Shown in pieces: positions 48,012-58,170 of a stretch of 64,000 nucleotides of DNA (positions within the stretch are counted from its first letter, which is position 1; every line of letters begins with the position of its first letter). Source of the stretch: Bacillus sp. EB600. GTDB lineage: Bacteria; Bacillota; Bacilli; Bacillales; Cytobacillaceae. Location of the stretch: positions 29,586-93,585 of the forward strand of contig NZ_JAEVLT010000017.1 in assembly GCF_024494385.1 (NCBI RefSeq), read 5' to 3'. The translations under genes were made by a program, and so were the position numbers. A model generated the notes under the pieces. It did not search any database, was not told the DNA's origin, and saw only the letters and a list, made by a program, of their open reading frames with translations.

Positions 48012-49151
48012 TTAACATCCAATTTGTTTGGCAATGACCATTCGTTGAACCTCAGATGTTCCTTCACCAATTTCCAAAAGTTTCGCATCACGGAAGAATC
48101 GCTCAACTTGATATTCCTTCATATATCCATATCCGCCATGAATTTGAACGGCTTGATCACATGCACGCATGCACATTTCAGAAGCAAATAATTTCGCGTA
48201 TGCCGCTTCCTTTTTAAATGCTCGTCCTTGATCCTTTAACCAAGCTGCTTTGTAAACCATATTGCGTGCTAATTCGATATTCAATGCCATGTCAGCTAAT
48301 TTAAATTGGATTGCCTGGAAGTTTGATAAACTCTTTCCAAATTGTTTTCTTTCTTTTGCATATTGAAGAGCTTTTTCATATGCTCCTTGAGCAATACCTA
48401 CAGCCATTGCACCAATTCCAATTCTTCCGCCATCAAGAGTAGCTAAAAATTGCTTGTAGCCGTTTCCTTCTGTTCCCAGCAGATTTTCTTTCGGAACTCT
48501 TACATTCTCTAGGATAAGTTCTGTCGTATTTGAGGCATGCAGACCCATTTTTTCGTAGTTGTTGATTACAGTGAATCCTGGAGCATCAGTAGGAACAATA
48601 AATGCGCTGATTCCATTGATTCCTTTTGAGCGGTCTGTTACGGCTGTCACTGCAAGGTGATTGGCATAGCTTGCATTTGTAATAAAACATTTTGAGCCGT
48701 TAATGACCCACTCATCTCCATCAAGAGCTGCTGTTGTTTGGGTTCCCCCTGCATCGGAGCCTGCATTCGGTTCAGTCAATCCAAATGCCCCGAAAGACTC
48801 TCCAGTACAAATTGGTGTTAAGTATTTCTCTTTTTGCTCGTGGGTACCAAATAAATTAAGAGGGGCCCCCCCTAATGAAATATGCGCTGAATATGTAATT
48901 CCTGTAGATGCACAAACACGGCTAAGTTCTTCAACAACAATTGCAAAACTGATGGCGTCAGCATCACCTCCCCCGTATTGTTCAGGGAAAGGAAGACCCA
49001 TGATCCCTAACTCTGCTAATTTTGAAAAAATTTTCTTTGGGAATTCCCCAGTTCGATCACGTTCATCTGCTCCAGGAGCAACTTCTGCATCAGCAAAATC
49101 ACGAATTAACTTGCGTATCATCTCTTGTTCTTTCGTTAAATCAAAATTCAC
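48012..49151 (-). CDS. yngJ: Acyl-CoA dehydrogenase, isovaleryl-CoA dehydrogenase-like (YngJ)
   Basis: An FAD enzyme that oxidises isovaleryl-CoA to 3-methylcrotonyl-CoA, the first operon step. Motifs: FGLTEPNAGSDAGGTQTTAA, WVINGSKCFITNASYANH, the catalytic region IHGGYGYMKEYQVERFFRDAK and LEIGEGTSEVQRMVIAKQ. I choose GTG 49151 (MNFDLTKEQEMIRK, 379 aa) because the upstream in-frame residues do not fit the family and AAAGGTG precedes. First gene of the operon. Confidence 0.92.
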   Translation of the reverse strand: MNFDLTKEQEMIRKLIRDFADAEVAPGADERDRTGEFPKKIFSKLAELGIMGLPFPEQYGGGDADAISFAIVVEELSRVCASTGITYSAHISLGGAPLNLFGTHEQKEKYLTPICTGESFGAFGLTEPNAGSDAGGTQTTAALDGDEWVINGSKCFITNASYANHLAVTAVTDRSKGINGISAFIVPTDAPGFTVINNYEKMGLHASNTTELILENVRVPKENLLGTEGNGYKQFLATLDGGRIGIGAMAVGIAQGAYEKALQYAKERKQFGKSLSNFQAIQFKLADMALNIELARNMVYKAAWLKDQGRAFKKEAAYAKLFASEMCMRACDQAVQIHGGYGYMKEYQVERFFRDAKLLEIGEGTSEVQRMVIAKQIGC

Positions 49152-49372
49152 TATCCACAACACCTTTCTAAATATTCTGATTGTTTTCAGCAAAAAAATT
49201 ATTTTAAAACAAAATTACTCATAATTAACCTATTTATCGTAATAAATGTGAAACTTCCCCTAAATCTCTATTCGCTGACCCCCTTTCATTATTTTCTAAA
49301 TTTTCTTATAATAAGAATATAACGATTAGAAGTATTATGCTATGTACATTTTCATGAAGATTATGATGAAAA

Positions 49373-49393
49373 ATTTGTGTGTTTTACACAAAT
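49373..49393. promoter_or_regulatory. perfect palindrome in divergent promoter region
   Basis: ATTTGTGT-GTTTT-ACACAAAT, an 8-base perfect inverted repeat 49 bases before the regulator start, in the shared region with the leucine operon. A candidate binding site for the GAF-PucR protein or another regulator. Confidence 0.45.
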
Positions 49394-49441
49394 AATGAAA
49401 GCGGATTCAAATGTAACATCTTAGCGAAAGGATGATGAAAG

Positions 49442-51271
49442 GTGCAAGATACATTAACTCATCGGCAACTAAAGTCCTTGATCCATGTGTCCAACGTTAT
49501 CAATTCCAAATTAGATATTGTTACCATCTTTGATTCCATCATGAATGAAACGATATCTGTCGTTGAAGCTGCTGGAGGAGGCTCTATATGGATTTTTGAC
49601 AAAAACCAGAATCGACTCATCGCAAAATCAGCTCAAGGATTATTTTATCCACATATTTTTAGGCAAATTAAATTAGTTAGCGGTGAATCCATGACTGGGA
49701 TGTCTTTTGCTGCAAAAAAATGTCTCATTTTTTGGGATGAGGTAGAAGTTAAACAGGCACTGTCTACATTAACTCCATATAACAGAGATTTATTGGATCG
49801 GTCGATTCCGAGTAATTTTCATTTTACATCTGTCATTTCTTCACCTATTTTACAAAAGGGAAAATGTATTGGCGTGATTACATTGGACTCTTTTGAACAA
49901 TCTTTGCAGTTTAAGCAAGAGGATATTAATCTATTGGAAGCGATTGGCCACCAAGCAGCGGTTGCCTTGGAAAAATCCAGTCTTTATTATGAAAAGGAAA
50001 AAATGGTTCGCAAGCTTTCCCATTCAATTGAAATACATAGAAACTTAGCCAATCTTGTTGTAAATGGAGAAGGAATCCAATCGATTATGAACTTTATACA
50101 TAAAACAATTGGACAGCATATGTTTCTCTTTGATGAGATAGGAGAGCTTAGGGCTTCTGCCTGCCACTCCTCACTTTCTGTTGAGGTGACTGAGTATATG
50201 AAACAGTATGCCAAACAAATTATCCTAAAACTAGAAAATTCACATACCGTTTCCGATATAACTTTAAATGATGATACTTATCAATTAGTCGTATTGCCAC
50301 TTGGGTCAAAACTAAAGTCTCTAGGCGGGCTAATAATCCTTTCTAAACAAAAAATGAGCGAAGTGGATATTGCTGCTCTTGAACATGCTTGTACTGTCAT
50401 TTCACTTGAACTGGTAAAAGAGGAAGCCGTTTTTGCAACACAGCAGCGTTTAAGAGGGGAATTCGTGACAAAGCTTTTTTCAGGACAGATAGATGAAGTA
50501 CTCATTCAGAAAGCAAAAAATTTAAATTTTGAACCTAACCAGAACTATGTTGCTATTATTATTAATTTTGAAGATAAGTTAAACAAGCAAAAGGCCTTTG
50601 ACGATCACGTTATAAGGAATTTACTCCATATGGTCAATATGATATTACTTGGGAGGAACTCTCAAATAATGGCGGTAAGGGATGAAAATCAAATTGTTGC
50701 TCTTCTATCCTTGCATTCAAGAGTTTCTTCGCCCAATATGGTTGCTGAAATAAAAGAACTTGCAAAAAATTTACAGCATGAGATCAAAAATAAATTTAGA
50801 GAGATAGACGTATCGATTGGTATTGGAAGAATTAAGAAAGGACTTACGTTTGTTCATGAGTCATTTGTAGAAGCGACAAAGTGCATAAAGTTTCTTAAAA
50901 ATTATCTTTTTGATCATAGAGTCCTTAGCTATACAGACCTTGGCGTTCAGAGGTTTATTTTACAAAATTCAAAGGAAGAATTGATCGATTTTATCCACGA
51001 AGTATTAGGTCCCCTTATTGAATATGAGCAATCTAGAAAAGGCGAATTGTTAAGCACTTTAATTGTTTATTTAGACCAAAATCAAAACATAAAGAAAACG
51101 GCTGATTCTTTACATATTCACACAAATACCTTAAGCTATCGTTTAAAGCGAATTGAGGAAATTCTATTAACGGACTTGAATGATAGTCAACCATTATTTA
51201 ATATTCATTTAGCAATCAATATTTATCAATATATAAAAGATAAAGACACATTACAGAAAAACAAAAACTAA
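49442..51271 (+). CDS. GAF domain and PucR-type helix-turn-helix regulator
   Basis: A 609-aa transcription regulator. An N-terminal GAF sensor domain (residues ~5-180: VINSKLDIVTIFDSIMNETI, GGGSIWIFDKNQNRLIAKS, DINLLEAIGHQAAVALEKS) is followed by a central CdaR/PucR-type region and a C-terminal HTH (IKKTADSLHIHTNTLSYRLKRIEEIL). Proteins of this design respond to small metabolites. It is divergent from the leucine operon with a ~290-base shared region, so I infer it controls that operon. The start is GTG after AAAGGATG. Confidence 0.88.
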   Translation: MQDTLTHRQLKSLIHVSNVINSKLDIVTIFDSIMNETISVVEAAGGGSIWIFDKNQNRLIAKSAQGLFYPHIFRQIKLVSGESMTGMSFAAKKCLIFWDEVEVKQALSTLTPYNRDLLDRSIPSNFHFTSVISSPILQKGKCIGVITLDSFEQSLQFKQEDINLLEAIGHQAAVALEKSSLYYEKEKMVRKLSHSIEIHRNLANLVVNGEGIQSIMNFIHKTIGQHMFLFDEIGELRASACHSSLSVEVTEYMKQYAKQIILKLENSHTVSDITLNDDTYQLVVLPLGSKLKSLGGLIILSKQKMSEVDIAALEHACTVISLELVKEEAVFATQQRLRGEFVTKLFSGQIDEVLIQKAKNLNFEPNQNYVAIIINFEDKLNKQKAFDDHVIRNLLHMVNMILLGRNSQIMAVRDENQIVALLSLHSRVSSPNMVAEIKELAKNLQHEIKNKFREIDVSIGIGRIKKGLTFVHESFVEATKCIKFLKNYLFDHRVLSYTDLGVQRFILQNSKEELIDFIHEVLGPLIEYEQSRKGELLSTLIVYLDQNQNIKKTADSLHIHTNTLSYRLKRIEEILLTDLNDSQPLFNIHLAINIYQYIKDKDTLQKNKN

Positions 51272-51345
51272 AAATAATAACTGCTACATTAAAATATCCC
51301 AGGTTGAATTTACCTAGCGAAATGAAACACATATAAAACACCATC

Positions 51346-51388
51346 TAGGCTGCCTTCATTCCAAATTCTTTTGCAGTGAGGCAGCCTA
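51346..51388. terminator. inverted repeat between PucR gene and jetC (convergent)
   Basis: TAGGCTGCCT (51346-51355) pairs with AGGCAGCCTA (51379-51388). It lies between two convergent genes and probably ends both transcripts. Confidence 0.55.
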
Positions 51389-51462
51389 ATTCTTGTATTC
51401 TCTCTTTATTAACCTATAAACTCTTTTGTGGTTTAAATCCTTGACTTTATCATTGTATTACC

Positions 51463-54400
51463 TTATTGAATGACTGCCGCTCCCTGGTAAATCCGAAATG
51501 CTGGAACAATTGTGTCCGAAACAATTTCTTTTCCTTTTTCGCGAATGAAGTCCAATTTATAATAGGCAGCAAATCTTTGGCTGATTTCCGTTTTCACAAG
51601 TTCGGGCGGAGTTACGACGATGAATTGGAACTTCAGTTTTTCGGCAACTGCGAATATCGGGTCAAGGACATGTGCCGACGCAGCTTGTCCGAATGGATTA
51701 TCACAGACCAAAGGAACCCAGCTTTGATCTGATTCGCTTTTAACTGACAATAACATCATCATCATAACCATTCGGGCTGATAGCTTTTGTCCTCCACTAC
51801 CGTCTGATTTCGTCTTTGAACCTTGATTAATTGTCTGCCAGGTTGAATAATGCTCTCTTTGCGGTTTTCCGTACATAAAGGCATTATCCGTTCGCATATT
51901 ATAGACGAGAAGCTCAGGATACCGATTTCGTAGTGATACAAACAAAATTTGTTCATCACTAATGAGTTGTTTTATTTCTTGGTCTACGGCTTGATTATTA
52001 TTATCAATCGTATCAAATTGTTTGGTAATTTTGTTTATGGCAGCTACAAAATGCTGCTTCAGCAGCGGCTCGATATCTTCGGGCTTTTTAGGTAAAATAT
52101 CTTCTTTTAGTTGTACAAGCGGGAAGGTTCCTCGTTCATTTTTCAGCTTCATTTTTGCAATCATGGAACGAATCGCCTCTGAAATACTCATTACCTTCAT
52201 GCTCGCACGGCTGGCCCAGAAGGTTTGAGCCTTTTCTGCCCTTTCTTTGTCGCGTTCTAATTGTTCCAAACCACTTTGTGAGAAGCGCTTCATATTTTTA
52301 ACGATACTTTGAATATGCGAATAATGCCTCGTATCCATATGGTCTAATGTTGTTAATACTTCATTTTTAAAACGAATCTCCCAATCCTTTCCTTCAATCG
52401 TTTGCTTTACATTACGTAATGATTGTTCGATTTTCGCATGCTTCTCTTGGCCTTCTTCCTGAATCGCTTGGTGTTCTTCACACCAGGATAAGATACATGC
52501 TTTACCTTGGCTCTTAACCTTTTCTACATCTATATCAGTAAATGCTGCGGCTTCCTCCTTAAGGATAACGGATAATGTTAACAAATCCCCTTCATAACCA
52601 GCAATGATGGTTTCTGTTTCTTTTTGGAGCTTTTGAGCCTGCTTTACTTCCTCTATCGTTTGTTTCGTTTGGTCTTTTATTTCGACTTCCTTTAGTTTTA
52701 AGTCAAGCCCTTCCCACTTTTCAGGCGGTTTTTCATGTTTTGCCACTTTCTTTCCTGACTTGTCACGCTGGACAATCGCATGCTGTAATGAAGTTTCTGC
52801 GACGGTAACAGCCGTTCCTTGTTCCCGTTCTTCTTTTTCGGTAGTCTTTGCTTCCTTTTGTGCAGTTTGCAGCATATTTTCTAATATACTTATGGGTTCA
52901 TCTGGTTCCGGAGCGTTATTCCACTCCTTGTTATGAGTATCTAGTTTTTTCTCTAATTTCTTTTGCTGCTTTTGTTCTGTTTCTTTTTTTGCTTGAATAA
53001 CCAGCAATTCTCTAGCTTGTTCTTCTTTTGACTTCTGGAGCTGTTTTAACTCTTCAATACTGCCATTTATCTCCTCTAATAAATGCGGTGACAAACGTGG
53101 GATGTCTTCACACTGCTCCGCTTTTTCATCAGCAGGAAAAACCGCTGTTTCAATAAAGATTACGATCTCTTTTATCGTTTGTTCGGTTGTAACCTTCCAT
53201 TCTAAATACGTTTGATGCCACTTGTTTTGCAGTTCAATGATATTTTGGTGCTCTTTTCCTATTTCTTGCTGCACTAAACCTGAGGCTTCCTTTTGTTTCT
53301 CTTTCTCTAATTTCACACGTTTATTTTCTTGATGAATAAGCTTTACACGATCATATTCCTCTAATGTTTCTACATCTCTTGTCAGCTTTTCGATTTTTTC
53401 TTTTGCAGTCTCAATCTGTTCTTTTAGCTGGAGCTGTAATTCTTTTTCTTTTTGCTGCTGTGTTGTGATTTCTTGCAGCTGTGTCTTCTTAGCAAAAAGG
53501 GCGTTCTGTTCTTGATTGAAAGCTCTCTCAATATCAACCGCAAGCTCGTGTGATAAAAAACGATCAATTTCCTTTAAAATACGGCGTAAGGAGGTTTCTG
53601 TTTTTTCAATTTCAATAAATGTTTCTTTCTTTTCTTCTATTTGTTTAGCAATACTAATTTTCCAGTTGGTAAATTGATTTTTATCCGTTAATAACTCTTT
53701 CTCTGTTCCGTTAATAATCACAAAGGATGGCTGATGATGTTCGCCGTTCATTTCCTCACGTAAAAATATAGGAACAGGACTTTTAAACATTCTTCCTGAA
53801 AGAACTTGCTGATTAACTTTTTGCCATTGCTGCCCGCTTACGACTAACCCATATGGAAGGAGTGGATAAGTCGTGAGGTAGTTCACAAGTTCTTCTTTAC
53901 TTAAAGATAGGAGAAATTGAGTTCCATAAAACACATCGATGCCAGTCTTTTCATCAATCCATTCTCTTAATTCTTTCACATCTTTATTCGGAATCCAGAA
54001 GTGCTCATCATTTAAGGAATAATCGAGTTGTATTTCCCATAGATCCTTTTTAATTTGTTCACCTTGTTCTCTATTATTGCCTAGTATATCTTCAATCTGT
54101 ATGGCATATTTCGAAAGAAGCGCATGAGTTAAAGGTGCAGCAACATCATTTAATAACCCATGAAGCCTATCTACTAGTTTTGCTTCTTTTTGTTTTTGCT
54201 CTTCATGTGTTTCCTTTAACTTTTCACATTTTTCTTCTGAAAACTGAATCGATTGGACGAGCGTACCATGTGAAGTGGCTAATTTGTTTTGCACTTCACT
54301 AGATTCTTTATCTTTTGCTTGCAAATCTTCTACAGAAATCTTTTTGTTTTCAATTTGTTTAGAAAGAAACGCGATAAATCCCTTTAAGTCATAGGTTATA

Positions 54401-55926
54401 CGGTCACCAAATTCTTTAATGAGGTTTTCTTCCTTAGACTCAAATGTATGAATTTGCGTATAGAGAAAATCAATTTCAGTATTCAGCTGAGCAATCTCTT
54501 TTGTCTTTTGGTTATCCTGCTGCGACAGATCATTTCCTTTTTTCTTTAAGAACTTTTGATACCCCAAATACTGCTTAACAGCTTCTTGTAAGGATAGATA
54601 AGATTGCTCCCATTGCCTTGTTGCTTCTTTTTTGATTTCATCCATTCTTTGATTCACTTGCTCTAAGCCGCTATTTTGTTCTAATGTCGCGATCTGCTGT
54701 GAAAGAGAGCGAATACTTTGCTCGTTTTCATTCCACTCTTTTAATAATAACTGAAAGCCTAGCTGTTCTTTTCGTTCTTGTTTTTCCTGAACATATGCTT
54801 GTAAGGAAGTATGCTTATTCCTTTCTTCTCCTAATTTCTTCTCCCAATCCAGTACCTCTCTGTGAGCTTCTGCATACTCTAAATTGTCTTTTTGATAGCG
54901 TAAATCAGCTTGCCTTATCGTTAATTTTTCAATGTCTTTCTCTAAAGTAAGCAGCATTTCCTCTTTCGATTGCTTCAAATGTTCTAAAGCACCTAGCAGT
55001 TGTCTGCCTACCTTTATACTTGTCTGAACAATTTCTTTATGCTCTGCTCCTTTTGCCAGGTTCTCTTCAAAAGGGACAATGTCTTCTAGAAATTCCTTAT
55101 GTGCTTGCTCTCTTTTTAAAAGAACAGGCAAATCCTTCGCGATACTTGCCTGACTCTTGAAAATCTCGACAAGATCGTTCTTTTGATGTTCTGTCCGGTC
55201 CAAGACTTGACTAACAGTAGGAATGATTCGTTTTTGGAATAGGGAATGATCATCCTCAGCCCCCTCAAAGTATTTCCCAACGCCGCCTTCATCCTTGTTA
55301 ATGTCCTTCATAATATCCCAGTCTTTACGGTTAATTCCGTATGTATCAAGAATGCGATAGTGTTTCTTCGTATCTCGGTAAACATCATAGCCATTCCATT
55401 TTAAATAGTCCTTCAGGCTTTCTGTTTCAGCAACCTCATCATTTTCAAATAGTGGAATATGCTCAAGTGATACCTCTTCCTTCCGTTCAAATTCTCTTGT
55501 ATAAAATGTAATAATAGGGAGGATCTTCGCTTCCTGTTCCAACGTTTTGCTTTCATTTCCACTTTCTTCACTCATCGAAATCCGCTGTTCGGCTGAAAAC
55601 ATTCCTCCCGTTACCAGATGCCGGCGGTCTGAACCGTCCAATTCCCATTGAATGAGAACATGAAAGGTATAAGGAAAAAATTGCTCTTTATTATTAAAAA
55701 AGAACTGCTGATAATAACGATTGTTTTGTTTTCCCCATGAGGTTCCAGGTTTAAGTATTTGGAAGATGGTTTGCAGGAATACACCTTTCCCACCCCCATT
55801 CATCATCGCGATGAGACCATTTGTAGCTGTCTCTTCATTATGAAAGTTAAAGGTGGTATCTTTATATTGCTTTTGCATGCCATCATACTTTAGGCCTACA
55901 ATTCTAATTCGATAGATTTTCGGCAT
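51463..55926 (-). CDS. jetC: Wadjet JetC, SMC/MukB-like ATPase
   Basis: A 1487-aa SMC-like ATPase, the motor of a Wadjet system that extrudes DNA loops and drives cleavage of small circular DNA. The N-terminal Walker A is atypical (MNGGGKGVFLQ, G46-G50). Long coiled-coil arms rich in Glu, Lys and Gln surround a hinge region. The C-terminal ABC signature SGGQKLSARMVMMMM (from ~1379) and Walker B WVPLVCDNPFG (Asp ~1411) complete the head. I choose ATG 55926 with GGAGGAGGG upstream; a GTG lies two codons earlier. It overlaps the end of jetB. No signs of decay. Confidence 0.9.
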   Translation of the reverse strand: MPKIYRIRIVGLKYDGMQKQYKDTTFNFHNEETATNGLIAMMNGGGKGVFLQTIFQILKPGTSWGKQNNRYYQQFFFNNKEQFFPYTFHVLIQWELDGSDRRHLVTGGMFSAEQRISMSEESGNESKTLEQEAKILPIITFYTREFERKEEVSLEHIPLFENDEVAETESLKDYLKWNGYDVYRDTKKHYRILDTYGINRKDWDIMKDINKDEGGVGKYFEGAEDDHSLFQKRIIPTVSQVLDRTEHQKNDLVEIFKSQASIAKDLPVLLKREQAHKEFLEDIVPFEENLAKGAEHKEIVQTSIKVGRQLLGALEHLKQSKEEMLLTLEKDIEKLTIRQADLRYQKDNLEYAEAHREVLDWEKKLGEERNKHTSLQAYVQEKQERKEQLGFQLLLKEWNENEQSIRSLSQQIATLEQNSGLEQVNQRMDEIKKEATRQWEQSYLSLQEAVKQYLGYQKFLKKKGNDLSQQDNQKTKEIAQLNTEIDFLYTQIHTFESKEENLIKEFGDRITYDLKGFIAFLSKQIENKKISVEDLQAKDKESSEVQNKLATSHGTLVQSIQFSEEKCEKLKETHEEQKQKEAKLVDRLHGLLNDVAAPLTHALLSKYAIQIEDILGNNREQGEQIKKDLWEIQLDYSLNDEHFWIPNKDVKELREWIDEKTGIDVFYGTQFLLSLSKEELVNYLTTYPLLPYGLVVSGQQWQKVNQQVLSGRMFKSPVPIFLREEMNGEHHQPSFVIINGTEKELLTDKNQFTNWKISIAKQIEEKKETFIEIEKTETSLRRILKEIDRFLSHELAVDIERAFNQEQNALFAKKTQLQEITTQQQKEKELQLQLKEQIETAKEKIEKLTRDVETLEEYDRVKLIHQENKRVKLEKEKQKEASGLVQQEIGKEHQNIIELQNKWHQTYLEWKVTTEQTIKEIVIFIETAVFPADEKAEQCEDIPRLSPHLLEEINGSIEELKQLQKSKEEQARELLVIQAKKETEQKQQKKLEKKLDTHNKEWNNAPEPDEPISILENMLQTAQKEAKTTEKEEREQGTAVTVAETSLQHAIVQRDKSGKKVAKHEKPPEKWEGLDLKLKEVEIKDQTKQTIEEVKQAQKLQKETETIIAGYEGDLLTLSVILKEEAAAFTDIDVEKVKSQGKACILSWCEEHQAIQEEGQEKHAKIEQSLRNVKQTIEGKDWEIRFKNEVLTTLDHMDTRHYSHIQSIVKNMKRFSQSGLEQLERDKERAEKAQTFWASRASMKVMSISEAIRSMIAKMKLKNERGTFPLVQLKEDILPKKPEDIEPLLKQHFVAAINKITKQFDTIDNNNQAVDQEIKQLISDEQILFVSLRNRYPELLVYNMRTDNAFMYGKPQREHYSTWQTINQGSKTKSDGSGGQKLSARMVMMMMLLSVKSESDQSWVPLVCDNPFGQAASAHVLDPIFAVAEKLKFQFIVVTPPELVKTEISQRFAAYYKLDFIREKGKEIVSDTIVPAFRIYQGAAVIQ

Positions 55927-56650
55927 GCTCACCCTCCTCCGTGGTCATTAATTTTTTAAATAATTCATAACGATCATAATCGTGAAACAGGTATTCAATT
56001 CGCTCAAAAAGCTCTTGTTTAGGAATTGCCTTTGGAATATCATCCCGGTCAAGAATGATGATCAGTCCCTCCGTCTCTAATAAACGCATCGCATTGGCAA
56101 TTAAACCGATTCTGGTTCGTCTATTGCCTTTTTTAGCCCCATAATCATCTGTGTCAACCTCCATGTATTTCCACGTTGTCACAACATCCTTCATATCAAT
56201 TCTTTCCTCTTCTCCGAAGGTAGGTTTCGCTTTAAGAATGCTATCCCATTTCATGATGAGATCGTTGACAAAACGCTCTAATGCGTAATAGCTAATCCCT
56301 TCCCGCCTCGTTCGGATTTTTGCAGCCTGGTTGCTGTCAATGGCTGCTAAAAAAGACATAATGACAATACTAACAAGATGAAAGTGTTTTTTCGTTTCGA
56401 TTTGCTTATGCTTGTCTTTCAAATGGGTAAAATTCGTAGCAAAGACAGAGCCAGTGGGCTGGACAACTAAGTGGATCCGTTTAGCTGACTCAATAATATA
56501 TGTACCTGATTCGTCTGCTAATAAAAGAACGGTCTGTCTCACTTCCGGATCAAAATACGTCTGGAAATGTTCGCTATTTTCGTCAATTACTTTTTCTTTT
56601 AATAGAGTAAAATAGACAGCTGCTGCTTTTTTGATTGATTCTGCATTCAT
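55904..56650 (-). CDS. jetB: Wadjet JetB, KITE-like subunit
   Basis: A 248-aa protein matching the MukE/KITE-like second subunit of type II-like Wadjet systems (annotated in databases, as I recall, as DUF6063). Winged-helix-like segments are suggested by RIGLIANAMRLLETEGLIII. The preferred ATG at 56650 overlaps the jetA stop as ATGA with GGAGG upstream; an in-frame ATG at 56671 is less likely. It would bridge JetA and JetC. Confidence 0.82.
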   Translation of the reverse strand: MNAESIKKAAAVYFTLLKEKVIDENSEHFQTYFDPEVRQTVLLLADESGTYIIESAKRIHLVVQPTGSVFATNFTHLKDKHKQIETKKHFHLVSIVIMSFLAAIDSNQAAKIRTRREGISYYALERFVNDLIMKWDSILKAKPTFGEEERIDMKDVVTTWKYMEVDTDDYGAKKGNRRTRIGLIANAMRLLETEGLIIILDRDDIPKAIPKQELFERIEYLFHDYDRYELFKKLMTTEEGEHAENLSN

Positions 56651-58170
56651 CTTTTTTCCTCCAGTACACATATCTTAAACGGGGTAATTTTCATTTGATA
56701 CCAATGATGCGGCTCCGCCCGATCATCAAACATTGTAAAGATTTTTAAGCCTTCAAAAAATTGAAATTGTGGATATTCCTGCATTAGTTTATAAAGAAGA
56801 ATTTCCCTCTCATCACTTAATGTTTCTTCCTTTCGATGCAACACTTGAACCTTCAACGGCTTTTTATCAAACATCATCCATAAGTCAATCGTTTCAGATT
56901 CTTCAAACCATAAATCCTGCACTTCTAATGGCAGCGTGGATAAATCAGCTAATGAAAACTCTCCGTATGTTTGTAAATGCTGAAAAACATAACTCCATGC
57001 CTTAGTAACAGACTCCCAGTTCGTCACTCGCAGACGAGTGATGCTTTCTTCTGATTCTTCTTCGATTATGGCATCCGTTAGTTGTTTTTCATCAAATTCT
57101 TGTTCACCCCATATCCAATCAAGCGGCAAAATAAATTCATTCTTCGGTGAAAACAAGGGAGAAAGTACTCTTTCTATTGCCTCGAAACTTTTGATCCCTT
57201 CCTTCATTAACCAATTTTCATAAAGATGTTCTCGAAATGAAACCAGACTGGTTTCCCAAAACAAGGAAGGATTTTCCGCTTTTAATTTCATCTCATAGGA
57301 AATATTTTGAATGACTAGCTTGGCAAAACGATCATGCAACTGCCTTGTATGGCCAATTTTTTCTTGGAGAAGAATCAATTCTTTTTGGATAGAATCATCC
57401 TCTTCATTTCTTCGTTTCGTTTTATCTATCATCCTAGTAATAGTACGGAAGTGATTTTTTTCTTCTTCAAATTGCTTTTCAATTTCAACACGATTGTCGG
57501 CCCTTTGCCATTCTTCTTCAATTAGCAATATTTTGGGATTATTAAACATTTCCTTTTGGAAAGTGAATTCGTTTGCCATTAGGCGATTTACACGTGAAAT
57601 GAGATGATCGAGGTTTCGGGTAGCTTTTCTAAAATTACCGTTTTTAATTAGCTGCATACTATAAAGTTGTTCTATCGTTATGGAGAATTCTTCCGCCATT
57701 TCCCTGCTCATAAAAATCATTTCCTGAGAGACATCTGTAAGCTTATAAACAATCGATCCGCCCAACTCTAAATTCGTATATATTTCATCCATCGTGACAT
57801 AACGGAAGACCTGAATTTCCCATGATTGGCTTATTTCATCGTAATATGGGGCTTCAAACGGTTTGCTATACTCTTCTTTTCCCTGATATAATAGCCCGCT
57901 TGTAATCCGTTCAATTTGCTTATCGTCTGCCAACAGCTTCATTTGCTTAATAGAATCTTCTACCATATACTTGATATCTGATTTGCGTCTATGATCATCA
58001 TCATTTAATTCTCGATAAAAGATGGTAAGGAGCACTTGCATGAGAATCGTTTGGATATGAGGCTTTAGCTCTCCTACCTCCATTCCCCTGCCAAGCTCAA
58101 ACAGTGGATTTAATCGTTGCATTCGCTGAGCAAAACCTTCCCATGATTCGTTCACGTCCATCTCCTCCAT
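56647..58170 (-). CDS. jetA: Wadjet JetA, MukF/kleisin-like subunit
   Basis: A 507-aa protein in the position of the MukF-like kleisin of Wadjet, matching the JetA/DUF5716-type annotation. The N-terminal half is helical with winged-helix character (LLTIFYRELNDDDHRRKSDI), the middle is charged coiled coil (EIEKQFEEEKNHFRTITRMI), and the C-terminus is an independent domain. Its start overlaps the jetD end by 19 bases. Kleisin function is inferred from the family. Confidence 0.85.
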   Translation of the reverse strand: MEEMDVNESWEGFAQRMQRLNPLFELGRGMEVGELKPHIQTILMQVLLTIFYRELNDDDHRRKSDIKYMVEDSIKQMKLLADDKQIERITSGLLYQGKEEYSKPFEAPYYDEISQSWEIQVFRYVTMDEIYTNLELGGSIVYKLTDVSQEMIFMSREMAEEFSITIEQLYSMQLIKNGNFRKATRNLDHLISRVNRLMANEFTFQKEMFNNPKILLIEEEWQRADNRVEIEKQFEEEKNHFRTITRMIDKTKRRNEEDDSIQKELILLQEKIGHTRQLHDRFAKLVIQNISYEMKLKAENPSLFWETSLVSFREHLYENWLMKEGIKSFEAIERVLSPLFSPKNEFILPLDWIWGEQEFDEKQLTDAIIEEESEESITRLRVTNWESVTKAWSYVFQHLQTYGEFSLADLSTLPLEVQDLWFEESETIDLWMMFDKKPLKVQVLHRKEETLSDEREILLYKLMQEYPQFQFFEGLKIFTMFDDRAEPHHWYQMKITPFKICVLEEKR

